This document shows, piece by piece, positions 32,502-42,639 of a stretch of DNA of 50,831 bases. Both the position numbers and the translations under genes were made by a program. Under the pieces are notes generated by a model that saw only the letters and a program-made list of their open reading frames with translations, was not told the origin of the DNA and made no database searches. The stretch is from Pseudovibrio sp. Alg231-02 (GTDB lineage Bacteria; Pseudomonadota; Alphaproteobacteria; Rhizobiales; Stappiaceae): assembly GCF_900143565.1 (NCBI RefSeq), contig NZ_FREX01000001.1, positions 1 to 50,831 of the forward strand, written 5' to 3'. The stretch's first letter is position 1. Each line of letters opens with the position of its first letter.

Positions 32502-35285
32502 ATGCGGAATATTTTAAGGCTTAGTTTGGTTGGGACCTTGTTGCTGACAAGTTCAGTAGCAGGCTTCTCCCAAACAGCTTCACCACCGTCTGCCGCAACG
32601 CAGGCCGTGCAAGCAGGCAAGCAAGGAACGAGTGCAGCAGAGGCCACCGCTGCACTTCGTGAGAAGCTGTTTGCTGTTGCCGTGAAGCAGACAACACCGA
32701 TTTTTGAAGGCAAAGCAGTTGAGCTTGCCTTGCAGATCAAAAAGGCTCCTCAGTTCACCGCAGGGGTCAACAAAGACGAAGTGTCAGTATCAGGTGTGAG
32801 CGCAGAAGGCTTCTCCCAGTATGTCATGCATGATGGGAAGAAGATTGGGCAAGCTGTGCTCACACGCCTGACAAAGGGCGAGCGCTTTGTCGAACTTAAT
32901 GCAGAAAACTTCTCGTCGCAGTTTGATGTTGAAGAGGATGTGATCAATCCGGAAGAAACGCTTGATGTATCGGGCAACGAGGAAGAGCTGATTGCAGCGC
33001 TCACAAAGCTTAACATGCAAGAAGAGCCGAAAGAGGACAAAGAAAAGGAAGACAAGGAAGAAGACGAAAAGTACGAAGATGTAGCACGTAACGAGAATGG
33101 TGGTTCTGGGTCAAGCTCAGATTCGTCCGGAGGTGGAGACACACCTGGTCAGAGCGGTTATGAGACGCCGGAGCGCAAGGAAGTTGAAGCCGAGGAAGCT
33201 CCTGAAGAAGATCCGGAAGAGGTGCGCCTCACCTTTGATGGCTGTTCTCCCGTCATCGACCGAAACCAAGGACAAGTACGTGTTCAGTCCAAGACACAAA
33301 CCTTGAAAAAGGGTGTTGTGATTGAAGAAAGTGCATGTTCTGACAGTGGTACAAACTTCACGATCCAAAAGAGCGCTGCAACGTGTGATGACAAGATCGA
33401 TGTAAATGCTCGCATCGCAAAGCCGCAGTACCTCGAATATTACATCAACAGCAAGCAGGAGCGTATTCAGCTTTCTGACTGTCAGCCTGACCCAGATACA
33501 ACATTCTCAATTACAGAGGATGATAGCTGCCCAATTGATATCGATTTGGAAGCGGGTATGGCTTACATCGAGACCCAAATGGTCTACACCGATGGCAACA
33601 ACAACCTGCAGACAGTGCGGACGTGTGAGCGATCAGATTTTTACCAGCCAATCAAGATGGCGCAGGTAACAGATGGATGTAACGTCCGTCATGATTTCGG
33701 CAATAAACTTTCAACCGAAATGGCTATGTGGATCTATGAGAAGGATGATCAGTTCTATCAGGCCTCCCCATGTACGGTGACAGAAAACACCTTCCCGCAT
33801 GAAAAGGTATTTAAGAAGAACGGCGTTGATATTTGTCAGATCATGGTGGATTTGACGGGACGCAGGGCTATTCCTCAGTACCGCACGGAAATTGTTGTAG
33901 GTGCTGCTGCGCAATACATCGATCAGTGTACGCCAGATTCAACCGCTTCCATTGAGATCAAGTCCACTACGGAAGGCTGCATCAATCCGGCTGAGTTCAA
34001 TCACGATATTGCAGCTGGTGTGTCGTATGGCCTGGAGCGGTTCTACTATGAGAATCCGAACAGGGTTTATGTCAGTGCGTGTCAGCAAAGCGGAACTGCA
34101 TACGTACACAACGTTGAAGTTTCTTCCTGGAAGCACGACGATGAGAAAAAAGTGGCTCAGCCTCTTTCTGACGTGTCTATCAATGTGGCCGGTCAGGTCT
34201 ATCCGCTGGCATCAAACATGCTGCTGCCTGGAGCACCTGAAGTTGCCTACACCAAGATGGAAACGGAATCCGAGCAGGTTGCATCAGGGCGCTATTTTGA
34301 GGGCTGCTATGCCTTTGTCCCGACTAAGCTGACAGATGTGTTTGAGCGTCCGGACAGTACCCGTCTGGAGATCCCATTGGGTGATGGGGACGTCTTTGAG
34401 GAAGGCTATCAGTGCAAGCCAACCATTGAAGGGTGTATCAGTCCTGCTGACTTTACGCATGATTTCACAGCTGGCGTGTCTACTGGATTGGAGCGCTTCT
34501 ACTACACCAACCCAGACAGAGTTTATGTAGGTAATTGTCAGAAGGGCGATACGAACTATACGCACATTGCGCAAACATCAGCCTGGAAGTACGACGACCC
34601 TAAACGCAAAGCACGGCCACTGTCAGATGTTTCGATCAAAATTGAAGGTCTGAGCTACACCATTGCAACTAAGAAGCTTCTGCCAAATGCGCAATATGTT
34701 GCTTACACAAAAAAGAATATCGAAGAGGTCGAGGACCCATCAGAGCGATACTATGACGGCTGTGATGCCATGGTCCCTGTAAAACGTCAGCAGGTCTATG
34801 AGCGCCCAGATGGCAGCAAGCATTCCGTCACGATCAGCAATGGCACTCCAGTAAATGAAGGTGACAAGTGTGAACGCTCAAAAGAGCAGCGGGAGCGCTA
34901 TATTCGTACGACGTTTGAAGCTAAAGGGTATGGCACTTTGTACTCATATAATCCTTCGGGCAAAGTGCGGAGTATGAGTGTTAACCAGCATGTTGGAGGG
35001 TATGGATCAAGCCCTCAATGGAAGTCATTCAGCGACAGGACAGATGGAGAATATCAATCTACGGCTTGTCGTGTTGTGCAACAAAACTGTTCTGGCCGAG
35101 TGGTTTGGGGGCGCGTGAAGAATGTCTTTGCCAACGAAGAACGCGATGTTCTTACCTTTCCTGATGGCAAGGTCGAGTACTCTGAATGGAAAGAAGTATC
35201 TCGCGATGAACGTCTTCAGTCATGTCAAGCTTCAGAACCAGCCCGATATAGCGAAAGCTATTGTGACAACGGAAGTGACCACTGA
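32502..35285 (+). CDS. Large cysteine-rich secreted protein inside the virB operon
   Basis: A 927-residue exported protein of unknown family between virB10 and virB11. The signal peptide ends near GFSQ. Residues 25-165 are soluble. Residues 165-235 are highly charged and Ser/Gly-rich (a linker). The rest holds 22 cysteines, all after residue 240. Two homologous blocks of about 150 residues (near 491-640 and 643-790) begin GCINPAEF/GCISPADF and contain GLERFYYENPNRVYV/GLERFYYTNPDRVYV, then PLSDVSI. ATG 32502 has GAGGG upstream, so it is preferred over 32487. Its size and cysteine content recall F-type TraN, the mating-pair stabiliser, without visible sequence similarity. A surface or pilus-tip adhesin is my inference. 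Confidence 0.85.
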   Translation: MRNILRLSLVGTLLLTSSVAGFSQTASPPSAATQAVQAGKQGTSAAEATAALREKLFAVAVKQTTPIFEGKAVELALQIKKAPQFTAGVNKDEVSVSGVSAEGFSQYVMHDGKKIGQAVLTRLTKGERFVELNAENFSSQFDVEEDVINPEETLDVSGNEEELIAALTKLNMQEEPKEDKEKEDKEEDEKYEDVARNENGGSGSSSDSSGGGDTPGQSGYETPERKEVEAEEAPEEDPEEVRLTFDGCSPVIDRNQGQVRVQSKTQTLKKGVVIEESACSDSGTNFTIQKSAATCDDKIDVNARIAKPQYLEYYINSKQERIQLSDCQPDPDTTFSITEDDSCPIDIDLEAGMAYIETQMVYTDGNNNLQTVRTCERSDFYQPIKMAQVTDGCNVRHDFGNKLSTEMAMWIYEKDDQFYQASPCTVTENTFPHEKVFKKNGVDICQIMVDLTGRRAIPQYRTEIVVGAAAQYIDQCTPDSTASIEIKSTTEGCINPAEFNHDIAAGVSYGLERFYYENPNRVYVSACQQSGTAYVHNVEVSSWKHDDEKKVAQPLSDVSINVAGQVYPLASNMLLPGAPEVAYTKMETESEQVASGRYFEGCYAFVPTKLTDVFERPDSTRLEIPLGDGDVFEEGYQCKPTIEGCISPADFTHDFTAGVSTGLERFYYTNPDRVYVGNCQKGDTNYTHIAQTSAWKYDDPKRKARPLSDVSIKIEGLSYTIATKKLLPNAQYVAYTKKNIEEVEDPSERYYDGCDAMVPVKRQQVYERPDGSKHSVTISNGTPVNEGDKCERSKEQRERYIRTTFEAKGYGTLYSYNPSGKVRSMSVNQHVGGYGSSPQWKSFSDRTDGEYQSTACRVVQQNCSGRVVWGRVKNVFANEERDVLTFPDGKVEYSEWKEVSRDERLQSCQASEPARYSESYCDNGSDH

Positions 35286-35325
35286 TCATCTCTGACAAGA
35301 GCTCTGAATAGAGCGTAATGAAAAT

Positions 35326-35356
35326 GTCAGCCGACAGGTCTTTCTTGTCGGCTGAC
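35326..35356 (+). terminator. Perfect hairpin between the Cys-rich gene and virB11
   Basis: GTCAGCCGACA/TGTCGGCTGAC, an 11-bp stem with a 9-nt loop, 40 bp after the stop codon and 80 bp before virB11. The T-richer side is on the minus strand. It may weaken expression of the downstream genes or stabilise mRNA ends. Confidence 0.6.
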
Positions 35357-35435
35357 TGAGAAACGAAATTTGTAAGCAATAACAACTGCTAAGTTTTAAA
35401 GTCCTGACGTTCATATCAGGGCTAACGGGTGAGCC

Positions 35436-36374
35436 ATGTCTGATGCACTGATAATGAAGCTTATGGAACCTTTATCGCAAATCTATAGTGATCCGAACGT
35501 CGTTGAGCTGCGCCAAATGCGACCGGAAACGTTCATTTTGGAGCACCGCACAGCTGACCTACAACAGATCGATGCGCCTGGTGTTGGCTTCACGCAGGTC
35601 CGCCGGATCTGTCAGGCGCTTGCCAACTACAACGGCCTGAAGTTTTCTGAAAGTTCGCACCCTAAGCTCTCTGTGTCACTGCCTGAACGCCATCGTTTTG
35701 AATGCCTGATTGGACCAAGCACGCGGACAGGCCTGTCCATGGCGGTGCGCTGCAAGCATCCCTATGAGATCAAGTTTGAAGATATGGGGCTGCGTCAGGC
35801 CATCATCGACTACATTGGCGAGGCCATGTTTAAGCGCTGGAATATCGCGGTATCTGGCTCGACAAACACCGGCAAAACCACCTTCCTGAACAAGCTGCTG
35901 GGCCTGTTGCCCGTTCATGAGCGCGTTGTGTCTTGTGAGGACACGCCTGAGCTGGAGGTTGAGCGCTTCTGGAACGGGTCAGCGCTGTTTGCATCGCGAG
36001 AGGCTTCTCAAGGGGCTGGACTGCAAACCTGGCCGCAACTGTTTGATCACAAGATGCGCATTTCTCCCGACCGCATCATCTTTTCCGAGATCTCGGTTCA
36101 AAATGCCTTCTCTGCTTTGAACGCGCTCAACACCGGCGCAAAGGGCTGGATGTGCACCATTCACGCTGACCGCGCCGAGATGGTGGTCGAGCGGTTTCAG
36201 AACAACATCGATATGTCAGGCATGAACCTGACAAAGCCCATCAGCGAGTACTTCGACACGCTGGTCGATGTGATCTTCCATATCACTCGCTTTGACCGCG
36301 GTGTGCGCCATGTCACCGACATTTATGAGGTCAAAAACAACCGATACATCCTCAAAGACGGGAAGCTTCTGTGA
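35436..36374 (+). CDS. virB11: VirB11 secretion ATPase
   Basis: A 312-residue hexameric traffic ATPase. Walker A (GSTNTGKTT) is at residues 141-149. The Asp-box region (CEDTPELEV), Walker B region (DRIIFSEIS) and His box (GWMCTIHADRAE) follow in order. It switches VirB4 and VirD4 activities at the inner membrane. Its stop codon overlaps the virD4 ATG by one base. Confidence 0.93.
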   Translation: MSDALIMKLMEPLSQIYSDPNVVELRQMRPETFILEHRTADLQQIDAPGVGFTQVRRICQALANYNGLKFSESSHPKLSVSLPERHRFECLIGPSTRTGLSMAVRCKHPYEIKFEDMGLRQAIIDYIGEAMFKRWNIAVSGSTNTGKTTFLNKLLGLLPVHERVVSCEDTPELEVERFWNGSALFASREASQGAGLQTWPQLFDHKMRISPDRIIFSEISVQNAFSALNALNTGAKGWMCTIHADRAEMVVERFQNNIDMSGMNLTKPISEYFDTLVDVIFHITRFDRGVRHVTDIYEVKNNRYILKDGKLL

Positions 36375-38431
36375 TGCATGTATTCCCTCGCGTTGTCGCC
36401 CTTGTCTCCATTCTTGCCTTTGTCGGCGTCACCCTCGCAGGCTGGTATTATACGCTGGAATTTGACCCCACCGACCCTGCGTGGTGGAAATGGCTTTATG
36501 CCTTTTACATTGAGACCAATGAACTCCCCAATGAGATCCTGATCCCGTTTGGCGGCGGGTTTGTCGCCATGATCATCATCATGATTGCCGGTCGCATCCT
36601 CATGGAACAGGCGGGTAACAAAACGGTCTCTGGGGAGCGCGATTCAGGCTCGCTGCATGGCACGGCCCGTTTTGCTGAAGATGCCGAGATCAAGGGCATG
36701 GGCTATCTGCGCGGCAAAGGCGTTGTGGTTGGTGGTCTGGAAGACAAGTTCAAAAACGCTGCCATGCTGCGCCATGACGGGCCTGAACATGTGCTTGCCT
36801 TTGCCCCGACCCGGTCCGGTAAGGGTATCAGCGTGGTCATCCCGACCCTGCTGACCTGGATGGGAAGCACCATCATCCTTGATATCAAGGGTGAGAACTA
36901 CGCGAAGACTTCGGGTTGGAGAGCGGCGCAAGGCCAGAACGTGTTTTATTTTGAGCCGACCGCAACCGAAGGCTCTGCCCGTTACAACCCCTTAGAAGAG
37001 ATCCGCATCGACACCGATTTCCAGATCGGTGATTGCATGAACGTTGCCAAGATGATCATCGACACTTCCGGCAAGGGCCTTCAAAACTTTTGGGAGCAGG
37101 AAGGGTTTTCGTGGCTGTCTACGGCCATTTTGCATGTGCTTTACCGGGTACGCAATGAGGAAAAGCGCAAGGCTAATCTGGCCGATGTGCTCCACTTCCT
37201 GTCAGTCGGTGATGATGAAGCTGGTGATGATGAGCAAAAGCTTGATGCGCTTGTTAAAGCCAAAGCGGAGGGCAAGAAAAAGGACGAGGACGGATTTGAA
37301 AAGCTGCTGCTCGATATGGCGGGCTATGAGCACGGCAATGAGGGTGCTGACAAGGAAGTCCGGCGCGGGGCATCGCGTATGCGCAAGCGGGCAGCCAATG
37401 AACGCTCAGGTGTCTCGTCCACGGCCACGGCTCAACTTGCGATCTTTGCAGATCCGATCATAGCGCGAAACACATCGGCCTGTGATTTTACCATTCATGA
37501 TCTGATGAACGCGGATCAACCGACCAATGTCTATCTGGTCCTCTCGCCTGCTGAGATTGGGCGCATGAAGGCGCTTATTCGCATCATCCTCAATCAGATG
37601 CTCACACGCCTGACGGCCAAAATGTCCCATAATGACGGTGAGACGCTTTACAAGCACCGCATGCTTTTGATGCTGGATGAGTTTCCGCAGCTCGGCAAGC
37701 TGGACATCTTTGAAAGCTCGCTTGCCTTCATGGCAGGGTATGGCCTCAAAGCATTCCTGATCACGCAGGATATCACCCAGCTTCAAAGCGCTTATACCCG
37801 TGATGAGAGCATCATCTCCAACTGTCATGTGCGCATCGCCTATGCACCCAACAAGATCGAGACGGCTCGTGTTCTGTCTGACATGACCGGCAAGACAACG
37901 GTGGTGCAGCGCAAGCGCTCGGTGTCAAAGAATCTGGAACGGGGCGGAGCCAGTCTTTCTGAAAGTGTTTCTGAGACCTCACGGCCTTTGATGACGCCTG
38001 ATGAGTGCATGCTGCTCCCTGGCCTCAAATATGATGAGGATGGCAGGGTTATTGCCCCAGGCGAGGTACTGGTGTTCACCGCCGGTAAACCCACCATCAA
38101 GGGCCAGCAGTACCTTTATTTCTTTGATGAGGTGATGAACGCCCGCTCCAAACTGAAACCTTCTGGCAACGTCAAAGCAGGGGTTCAGATTGAGAGCGAC
38201 AACAGTGCTCACCCTGCTGAAGGTGCGCCGACTTCGCCTGCGCAAGCTGCAATGCCAGAGCCCTCACCCAAGCCGGATATGGATCAACAGGCCGCGCCAG
38301 AGGTGATCCAGGAAGCTTTTGTGGCTGAGACTTGCAAATCCGAGACTGCAACTCAGAGCAATCCTTTTCTTGGCCCCCTCAGCCGAGTTGCTGAAGGCGT
38401 GGCATCGCGCAGCAAGGCAGGTGGCTCATGA
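36374..38431 (+). CDS. virD4: VirD4/TraG coupling protein
   Basis: A 685-residue inner-membrane ATPase. Two N-terminal membrane helices (residues 3-23 and 52-72) are followed by SLHGTARFAEDAEI, Walker A (PTRSGKG, near 145-151) and Walker B (LMLDEFPQLGKL). A Pro/Ala-rich tail follows (residues 590-685). It brings the relaxase-DNA complex to the channel. ATG at 36374 overlaps the virB11 stop. It is slightly longer than Agrobacterium VirD4 because of the tail. Confidence 0.93.
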   Translation: MHVFPRVVALVSILAFVGVTLAGWYYTLEFDPTDPAWWKWLYAFYIETNELPNEILIPFGGGFVAMIIIMIAGRILMEQAGNKTVSGERDSGSLHGTARFAEDAEIKGMGYLRGKGVVVGGLEDKFKNAAMLRHDGPEHVLAFAPTRSGKGISVVIPTLLTWMGSTIILDIKGENYAKTSGWRAAQGQNVFYFEPTATEGSARYNPLEEIRIDTDFQIGDCMNVAKMIIDTSGKGLQNFWEQEGFSWLSTAILHVLYRVRNEEKRKANLADVLHFLSVGDDEAGDDEQKLDALVKAKAEGKKKDEDGFEKLLLDMAGYEHGNEGADKEVRRGASRMRKRAANERSGVSSTATAQLAIFADPIIARNTSACDFTIHDLMNADQPTNVYLVLSPAEIGRMKALIRIILNQMLTRLTAKMSHNDGETLYKHRMLLMLDEFPQLGKLDIFESSLAFMAGYGLKAFLITQDITQLQSAYTRDESIISNCHVRIAYAPNKIETARVLSDMTGKTTVVQRKRSVSKNLERGGASLSESVSETSRPLMTPDECMLLPGLKYDEDGRVIAPGEVLVFTAGKPTIKGQQYLYFFDEVMNARSKLKPSGNVKAGVQIESDNSAHPAEGAPTSPAQAAMPEPSPKPDMDQQAAPEVIQEAFVAETCKSETATQSNPFLGPLSRVAEGVASRSKAGGS

Positions 38432-38482
38432 GCTCAAAAAGTCTCTTTCTTGTCGTCGTTTTAAACCCTGAGGAGATCCAAC

Positions 38483-39796
38483 ATGGCACAGAGTGAAACC
38501 AAGACCCCTGCCCGCCAGAATGCCCGCACGCCTGCTCGCCAAGCAGATGAGGGAACGTTGAGTGAGGCTGCAAACCAGGACAAGCGCGAGCGCACCTATC
38601 TGGCCGTTCCTTATGACGAGCGCGAGGAGGCTAAGAAACTTGGTGCCAGGTTTGACCGCAAAGCCAGGAGCTGGTTTGCGCCGACCGCAAAAGCCGTAAA
38701 AGCCACTTTAAAATGGTCCGTAAAAGGCAAGGCGCCTGCAGCTGAGCAAAAGCGCGATCCGCAAGGGGAGTTCAGTGATTGGATCCGGGCACAAGGCATG
38801 GATCTGCAGGGCTTGGCGCAGATGGATGGCAAATGGCACCGCATTGCCATTGCTGGCGAGAAGAAGGTCAAAAACGCCTCTTATCGTGGCTTCCTCGATG
38901 GCGCTGTTCCTAATGGCATGCTGCATAATTTTAAAGGAAGTCAGGAGAGCTGGACGTTTGACGGGCAACAGCTTTCAAAGGATGAAGTTCAACGGGCTAT
39001 TGAAGCGGGGAAAAAGGCGTCAAAGGAGAGGGCAGATGAGCGGAAACTGGATCAGGAGAAAGCTGCGAAAACAGCCTATGGGATCTGGGCCAACCTTACC
39101 GACTGGGCCAAGCCATCGAATTGCGAGTACTTGAAACGAAAAAACGTTCTTGGCTATGGCGTGAAGCTGGATAAAGACGATCGCATGGTCGTGCCTTTGC
39201 GCGATACGGATCTTAAAATCCACTCGCTGCAGTTCGTAGGCGAAGACAAACACTATCTCAAACATGGCCGCAAAGAAGGGCTGTTCCATGCCATTGATCC
39301 AGGGCGTTACTTAAACGATGCGGACAAGCTGGGACAGGGAGATACGCTCGTCTTTGCAGAAGGCTATGCGACCGGTGCGTCCGTTCACAAACTCACAAAC
39401 AAGCCAGTCATCGTGACGTTTGATGGTGACAATCTGGTCAAGGTTACCACAGCGCTGCGCGAGAAATTCCCGGACGTGACCATGCTATTTGCAGCAGATG
39501 ATGACCATCATTTGCCCCTTCGCGAAAATCCATTGCCCAACAAGGGACTGGAGAAGGCAAGCGAGGCAGCACAGGCCGTTGGCGGGTATGTGGTGGCCCC
39601 TCCCCTTACCAGCTCTGAAAAAGCAAAAGGTCTGACGGATTGGAATGATCTGTGTGTGGTGCGCGGACACGACAAAGCAGTCTTCCAATTCCTCACACGC
39701 ACTCGGGCAGCGTTAAGCCTGGGAAACGCACAGGAGCTTCAGATCGATACCACAAAATCTAAACAGCAAGGCCGTGAGCAGGAGATGAGCTTATGA
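38483..39796 (+). CDS. DUF5710/TOPRIM primase-like plasmid protein
   Basis: A 437-residue protein. Residues 35-75 (ERTYLAVPYDEREEAKKLGARFDRKARSWFAP) match the DUF5710 module common in plasmid primases. The middle carries zinc-less primase-like sequence. The TOPRIM core shows FAEGYATGASVHK, VTFDGDNL and FAADDDH near residues 290-340. It resembles TraC-type primases, which start complementary-strand synthesis in recipients. The ATG follows GAGGAG. It overlaps the next gene (ATGA at 39793). Confidence 0.82.
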   Translation: MAQSETKTPARQNARTPARQADEGTLSEAANQDKRERTYLAVPYDEREEAKKLGARFDRKARSWFAPTAKAVKATLKWSVKGKAPAAEQKRDPQGEFSDWIRAQGMDLQGLAQMDGKWHRIAIAGEKKVKNASYRGFLDGAVPNGMLHNFKGSQESWTFDGQQLSKDEVQRAIEAGKKASKERADERKLDQEKAAKTAYGIWANLTDWAKPSNCEYLKRKNVLGYGVKLDKDDRMVVPLRDTDLKIHSLQFVGEDKHYLKHGRKEGLFHAIDPGRYLNDADKLGQGDTLVFAEGYATGASVHKLTNKPVIVTFDGDNLVKVTTALREKFPDVTMLFAADDDHHLPLRENPLPNKGLEKASEAAQAVGGYVVAPPLTSSEKAKGLTDWNDLCVVRGHDKAVFQFLTRTRAALSLGNAQELQIDTTKSKQQGREQEMSL

Positions 39797-40155
39797 AAAT
39801 CGACAAGACGAATTTTAAGTTCGGAAGAGGAAAGAATGAGCGTACGGCAGCGTTCAACCTGTACATGCCCTTGAGCGTTATTGCTGATATCAAAAAGCGG
39901 GCCAAAAAGCTGAACTGGAAATACGGGCATTACGTTGCCTACGTTTATGAAAACGTTGCCCATCCGGATCCGGCAAAACTAACCGCCATTGATGAGTTGA
40001 AGAAGGTCAATCACGACCAGGCGCGTTTGGGCAACCTTTTGAACGCAGGTCTGGCCGATATTGCGCTCAGGGCCAATCACGGCGAGATGGAAAAGCTCTT
40101 GCACGACATTCGCGATACGCAGAGCGCGCTCAAAGCAAAAGTATTGGCGCTCTGA
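39793..40155 (+). CDS. MobC-like relaxosome accessory protein
   Basis: A 120-residue basic protein. The N-terminus (RTAAFNLYMPLSVIADIKKRA) looks like a ribbon-helix-helix strand and helix. The C-terminus is a long helix (LGNLLNAGLADIAL). Such proteins sit directly before MOBP relaxases and bind oriT (MobC/TraJ role). The assignment is mainly positional: it overlaps the primase-like gene and precedes the relaxase by 3 bp. Confidence 0.7.
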   Translation: MKIDKTNFKFGRGKNERTAAFNLYMPLSVIADIKKRAKKLNWKYGHYVAYVYENVAHPDPAKLTAIDELKKVNHDQARLGNLLNAGLADIALRANHGEMEKLLHDIRDTQSALKAKVLAL

Positions 40156-40158
40156 TCC

Positions 40159-41280
40159 ATGATTGCACACAAGATAGACCGTAAATCCGGACAGAATTCT
40201 TTTAAGGCGCTGGCGCGTTATGTAGCCGCCGCCAGGGAAGATAATGAGAAGCTGGGCGATCTTTGGATTGAGAATTGTGAGTTGGCAAGCACCAAAGACG
40301 AACTAGAGCTTGCCATTGTCGAGATTGAAAACACGCAAAAGCACAACACCCGTGTGAAGGGCGACCGCTCTTATCACCTGGTGATCTCGTTTGCGGAAGG
40401 AGAAGTGCCCGAGCTGGCGGCGTTGAGGGACATTGAAAAGTCTTTCGCCAAGGCACTTGGCTTTGAAGAGCATGAGCGCATCATCGGCACGCACACCAAT
40501 ACAGACAATTACCACATGCACGTGGCGATCAACCGGATTCATCCCAAAACCTACAAGGTCCACACGCCCTATATGGATTTTGACGCTCTGGAGCGCACTC
40601 GTCTTGAGATGGAAGTGAAATACGGCCTGACCCGCACCAACGCCAGGGGCGAAGTGCTGGAGAAGACCAATCCAAAGGCAAGGGATTATGAGGCCAACAC
40701 CTATGAGGTCTCCTTCTCCACTTATGTGAAGGATTACAAGCCTGAACTCTTGAAGATCCGGGAGAGTGCCAAAACGTGGCCCGAACTTCACGAGGGCCTT
40801 GCGGCGTATTCGCTGGAGCTGAAGCCGCGCGGTAATGGTCTGGTGTTCAAGGAGCTGGACGGCCCGCGTTTGGAAAAAGCCAGCACGGTTCACCGTGACT
40901 TTTCTAAAAAGGCATTGGAAGACAAGTTCGGTCCCTATCAGGCACCGGAGAAAGATCTCTCTCAGGCTCAGCGCAAGAATCGCTATGAGCGCAGGCCGCT
41001 TTATGACCGGCACCGGGAAACAGACCTTTGGGAGAAGTTCACCGATCAGCTCAGTAAACCCAAGCGTAAACGCAAACACAGCTGGAAGTCGTTTCTAACG
41101 GATTATGCTCAGCTCAATCATGCGGCCATCGAGATGCTGAAGGGTGAGGAAGCCATGTTGTCCTTGATGGGACTTGGGTCAAGACGACAACCAGGGCTGC
41201 TGGAGAAGCATTTTGGAACGAAACTGCAGAAACAAAAGCAGAAGAAGCAAAAGAAACAGAACGCAGAACTGGAGCGTTAA
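40159..41280 (+). CDS. MOBP-type relaxase (TraI/MobA family)
   Basis: A 373-residue nickase. Tyr21 (KALARYVAA, motif I) is the likely nucleophile. Motif III reads NYHMHVAINRIHP, with His119, His121 and His128 as metal ligands. The C-terminus is strongly basic (KQKQKKQKKQ). It cuts one strand at oriT and pilots it into the recipient. It lacks a helicase or primase extension; priming may come from the TOPRIM protein two genes upstream. It is the last gene of the transfer block, followed by a short hairpin (41285-41300) before a convergent gene. Confidence 0.92.
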   Translation: MIAHKIDRKSGQNSFKALARYVAAAREDNEKLGDLWIENCELASTKDELELAIVEIENTQKHNTRVKGDRSYHLVISFAEGEVPELAALRDIEKSFAKALGFEEHERIIGTHTNTDNYHMHVAINRIHPKTYKVHTPYMDFDALERTRLEMEVKYGLTRTNARGEVLEKTNPKARDYEANTYEVSFSTYVKDYKPELLKIRESAKTWPELHEGLAAYSLELKPRGNGLVFKELDGPRLEKASTVHRDFSKKALEDKFGPYQAPEKDLSQAQRKNRYERRPLYDRHRETDLWEKFTDQLSKPKRKRKHSWKSFLTDYAQLNHAAIEMLKGEEAMLSLMGLGSRRQPGLLEKHFGTKLQKQKQKKQKKQNAELER

Positions 41281-41350
41281 TGCATGGGGACCGCCCTCCC
41301 CTACCTCTGGCGCTGTGTGGTGCTCGCAGCATTAAAGGCAAGGAGCTGGT

Positions 41351-42277
41351 CTAGTGCTTTTGAAACTGGTCAATGAGATCTGATGCAGGAGGTGCATTGA
41401 ATTGAGGACGATAATCAGATCGCTGCAGCAGGTTGTTACGACGCAATTCTGTTGGCGGATGCGAGTTCAGATAGTGAGCAAGAATGTTGGTTCCGCCGCG
41501 CTCTTCACAAAGGCTACTGAAGACCTCGCACATACGCTCTTTGCCGAGCAGTTTTTGCGAGAACTCGTCCGCACGATACTCAGCCATGCGCGAGGTCAGA
41601 TTGGTCACCTTGGAGCCAATCTTGATGAGCAGGTTGCATGGCAAAACAATGAGAGAGAAAAACAGGCCGACGAATGGGATCTTGCACAGCAAGTTGTTAA
41701 GGCTGAGCGGGATCAGGAACGGCCAGAAAAGAGCTGTGGTGATGGAGGTGTGAACCGTATCCCAATGGCGCAAGTGACCGACTTCATGGGCGATCATCGC
41801 GGCCAGTTCTTCAAGTCCACGCTCGCGAAACTTGGTATCAAAAAGAGTTCCTTGAAACAGGGCAATCCGGTTGCGGCCAAACGCGCAGGCGTTGTAATTG
41901 CGCCTGTCAATCACGCGCCAGACAATGTGGGGCAGTTTGATGCCTTTGGCGTCAGCGATGGTCTGCAGGTACTCAAAGGCGGCTTCAATCTGCAAAAGTT
42001 CCCGCTCAGAAGGCCTACGAGCCCCAAGTTCGATATCATTGAAGAACTCGATCAGACCTGGCACGCGCAGGATAAGCCAGAACAAGACGATCTGAATGCA
42101 TGCAATCAGAAGGGAAGATTCTTCCGGGATCTGGAACGGGAGCCCAGAAAATGTGTTGATTGCCCAAGTAATCGGCATAGCAACCCAAAACAAAGCGATG
42201 TGAGCTGCAAAAGCAATGATGGACCACGAAATAAACCAGCTCAAATCAATAGCTATGTGTCTGAATACTCTGTACAT
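41351..42277 (-). CDS. M48-family membrane metalloprotease
   Basis: A 308-residue protein. Two N-terminal membrane helices (residues 12-40 and 56-75), a catalytic HEVGH (His164, Glu165, His168), a second pair of hydrophobic helices (residues 180-220), and EYRADEF with the third zinc ligand follow the HtpX/M48 plan. It would cleave membrane or misfolded proteins at the inner membrane. It faces the relaxase gene tail to tail. Its role on a plasmid is unclear; envelope quality control during channel assembly is possible. Confidence 0.88.
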   Translation of the reverse strand: MYRVFRHIAIDLSWFISWSIIAFAAHIALFWVAMPITWAINTFSGLPFQIPEESSLLIACIQIVLFWLILRVPGLIEFFNDIELGARRPSERELLQIEAAFEYLQTIADAKGIKLPHIVWRVIDRRNYNACAFGRNRIALFQGTLFDTKFRERGLEELAAMIAHEVGHLRHWDTVHTSITTALFWPFLIPLSLNNLLCKIPFVGLFFSLIVLPCNLLIKIGSKVTNLTSRMAEYRADEFSQKLLGKERMCEVFSSLCEERGGTNILAHYLNSHPPTELRRNNLLQRSDYRPQFNAPPASDLIDQFQKH

Positions 42278-42639
42278 TTGAATGTCCCTCCATTGGTTTT
42301 ATTTTACAAAACTCTAAAGACATTCTCAATGAAACTCGGGTGTGTTCTATATTTGTTCACAAGTAACTCAAGTATAGTTAACGCGCCCAAGTAACGGGAC
42401 TCATTATCAATAATGTAGATAGGGTCAAAAGATAAGTAAGGCTGAAGTTAATTCACTTGGATGCTTAGGGATATACATAGTTCTATTCGAGGGGTCCATG
42501 AATGATTGGTCGGAGGTCAGCCTTTATACGTGCATTACACGCAAAGTGACTAAACTTGTACTTTTTAAAAGAAAAGGGATTTGCAACAATTGCATGAAAT
42601 CTAACGAAAATCTCAAGGACTAAAGCAATCAGGGCACTG
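42278..42639 (+). other. Intergenic region upstream of repC
   Basis: AT-rich and without a credible gene. It should hold the promoters of the minus-strand protease and the plus-strand repC. I could not fix either promoter. Confidence 0.5.

Noticed and set aside
40303-41079. 258-codon minus-strand frame opposite the relaxase
   Set aside because: The plus strand encodes all relaxase motifs; the minus frame is a shadow.
41402-42394. 330-codon plus-strand frame opposite the M48 protease
   Set aside because: The minus-strand frame carries HEVGH and membrane helices of a known family; the plus frame has none.
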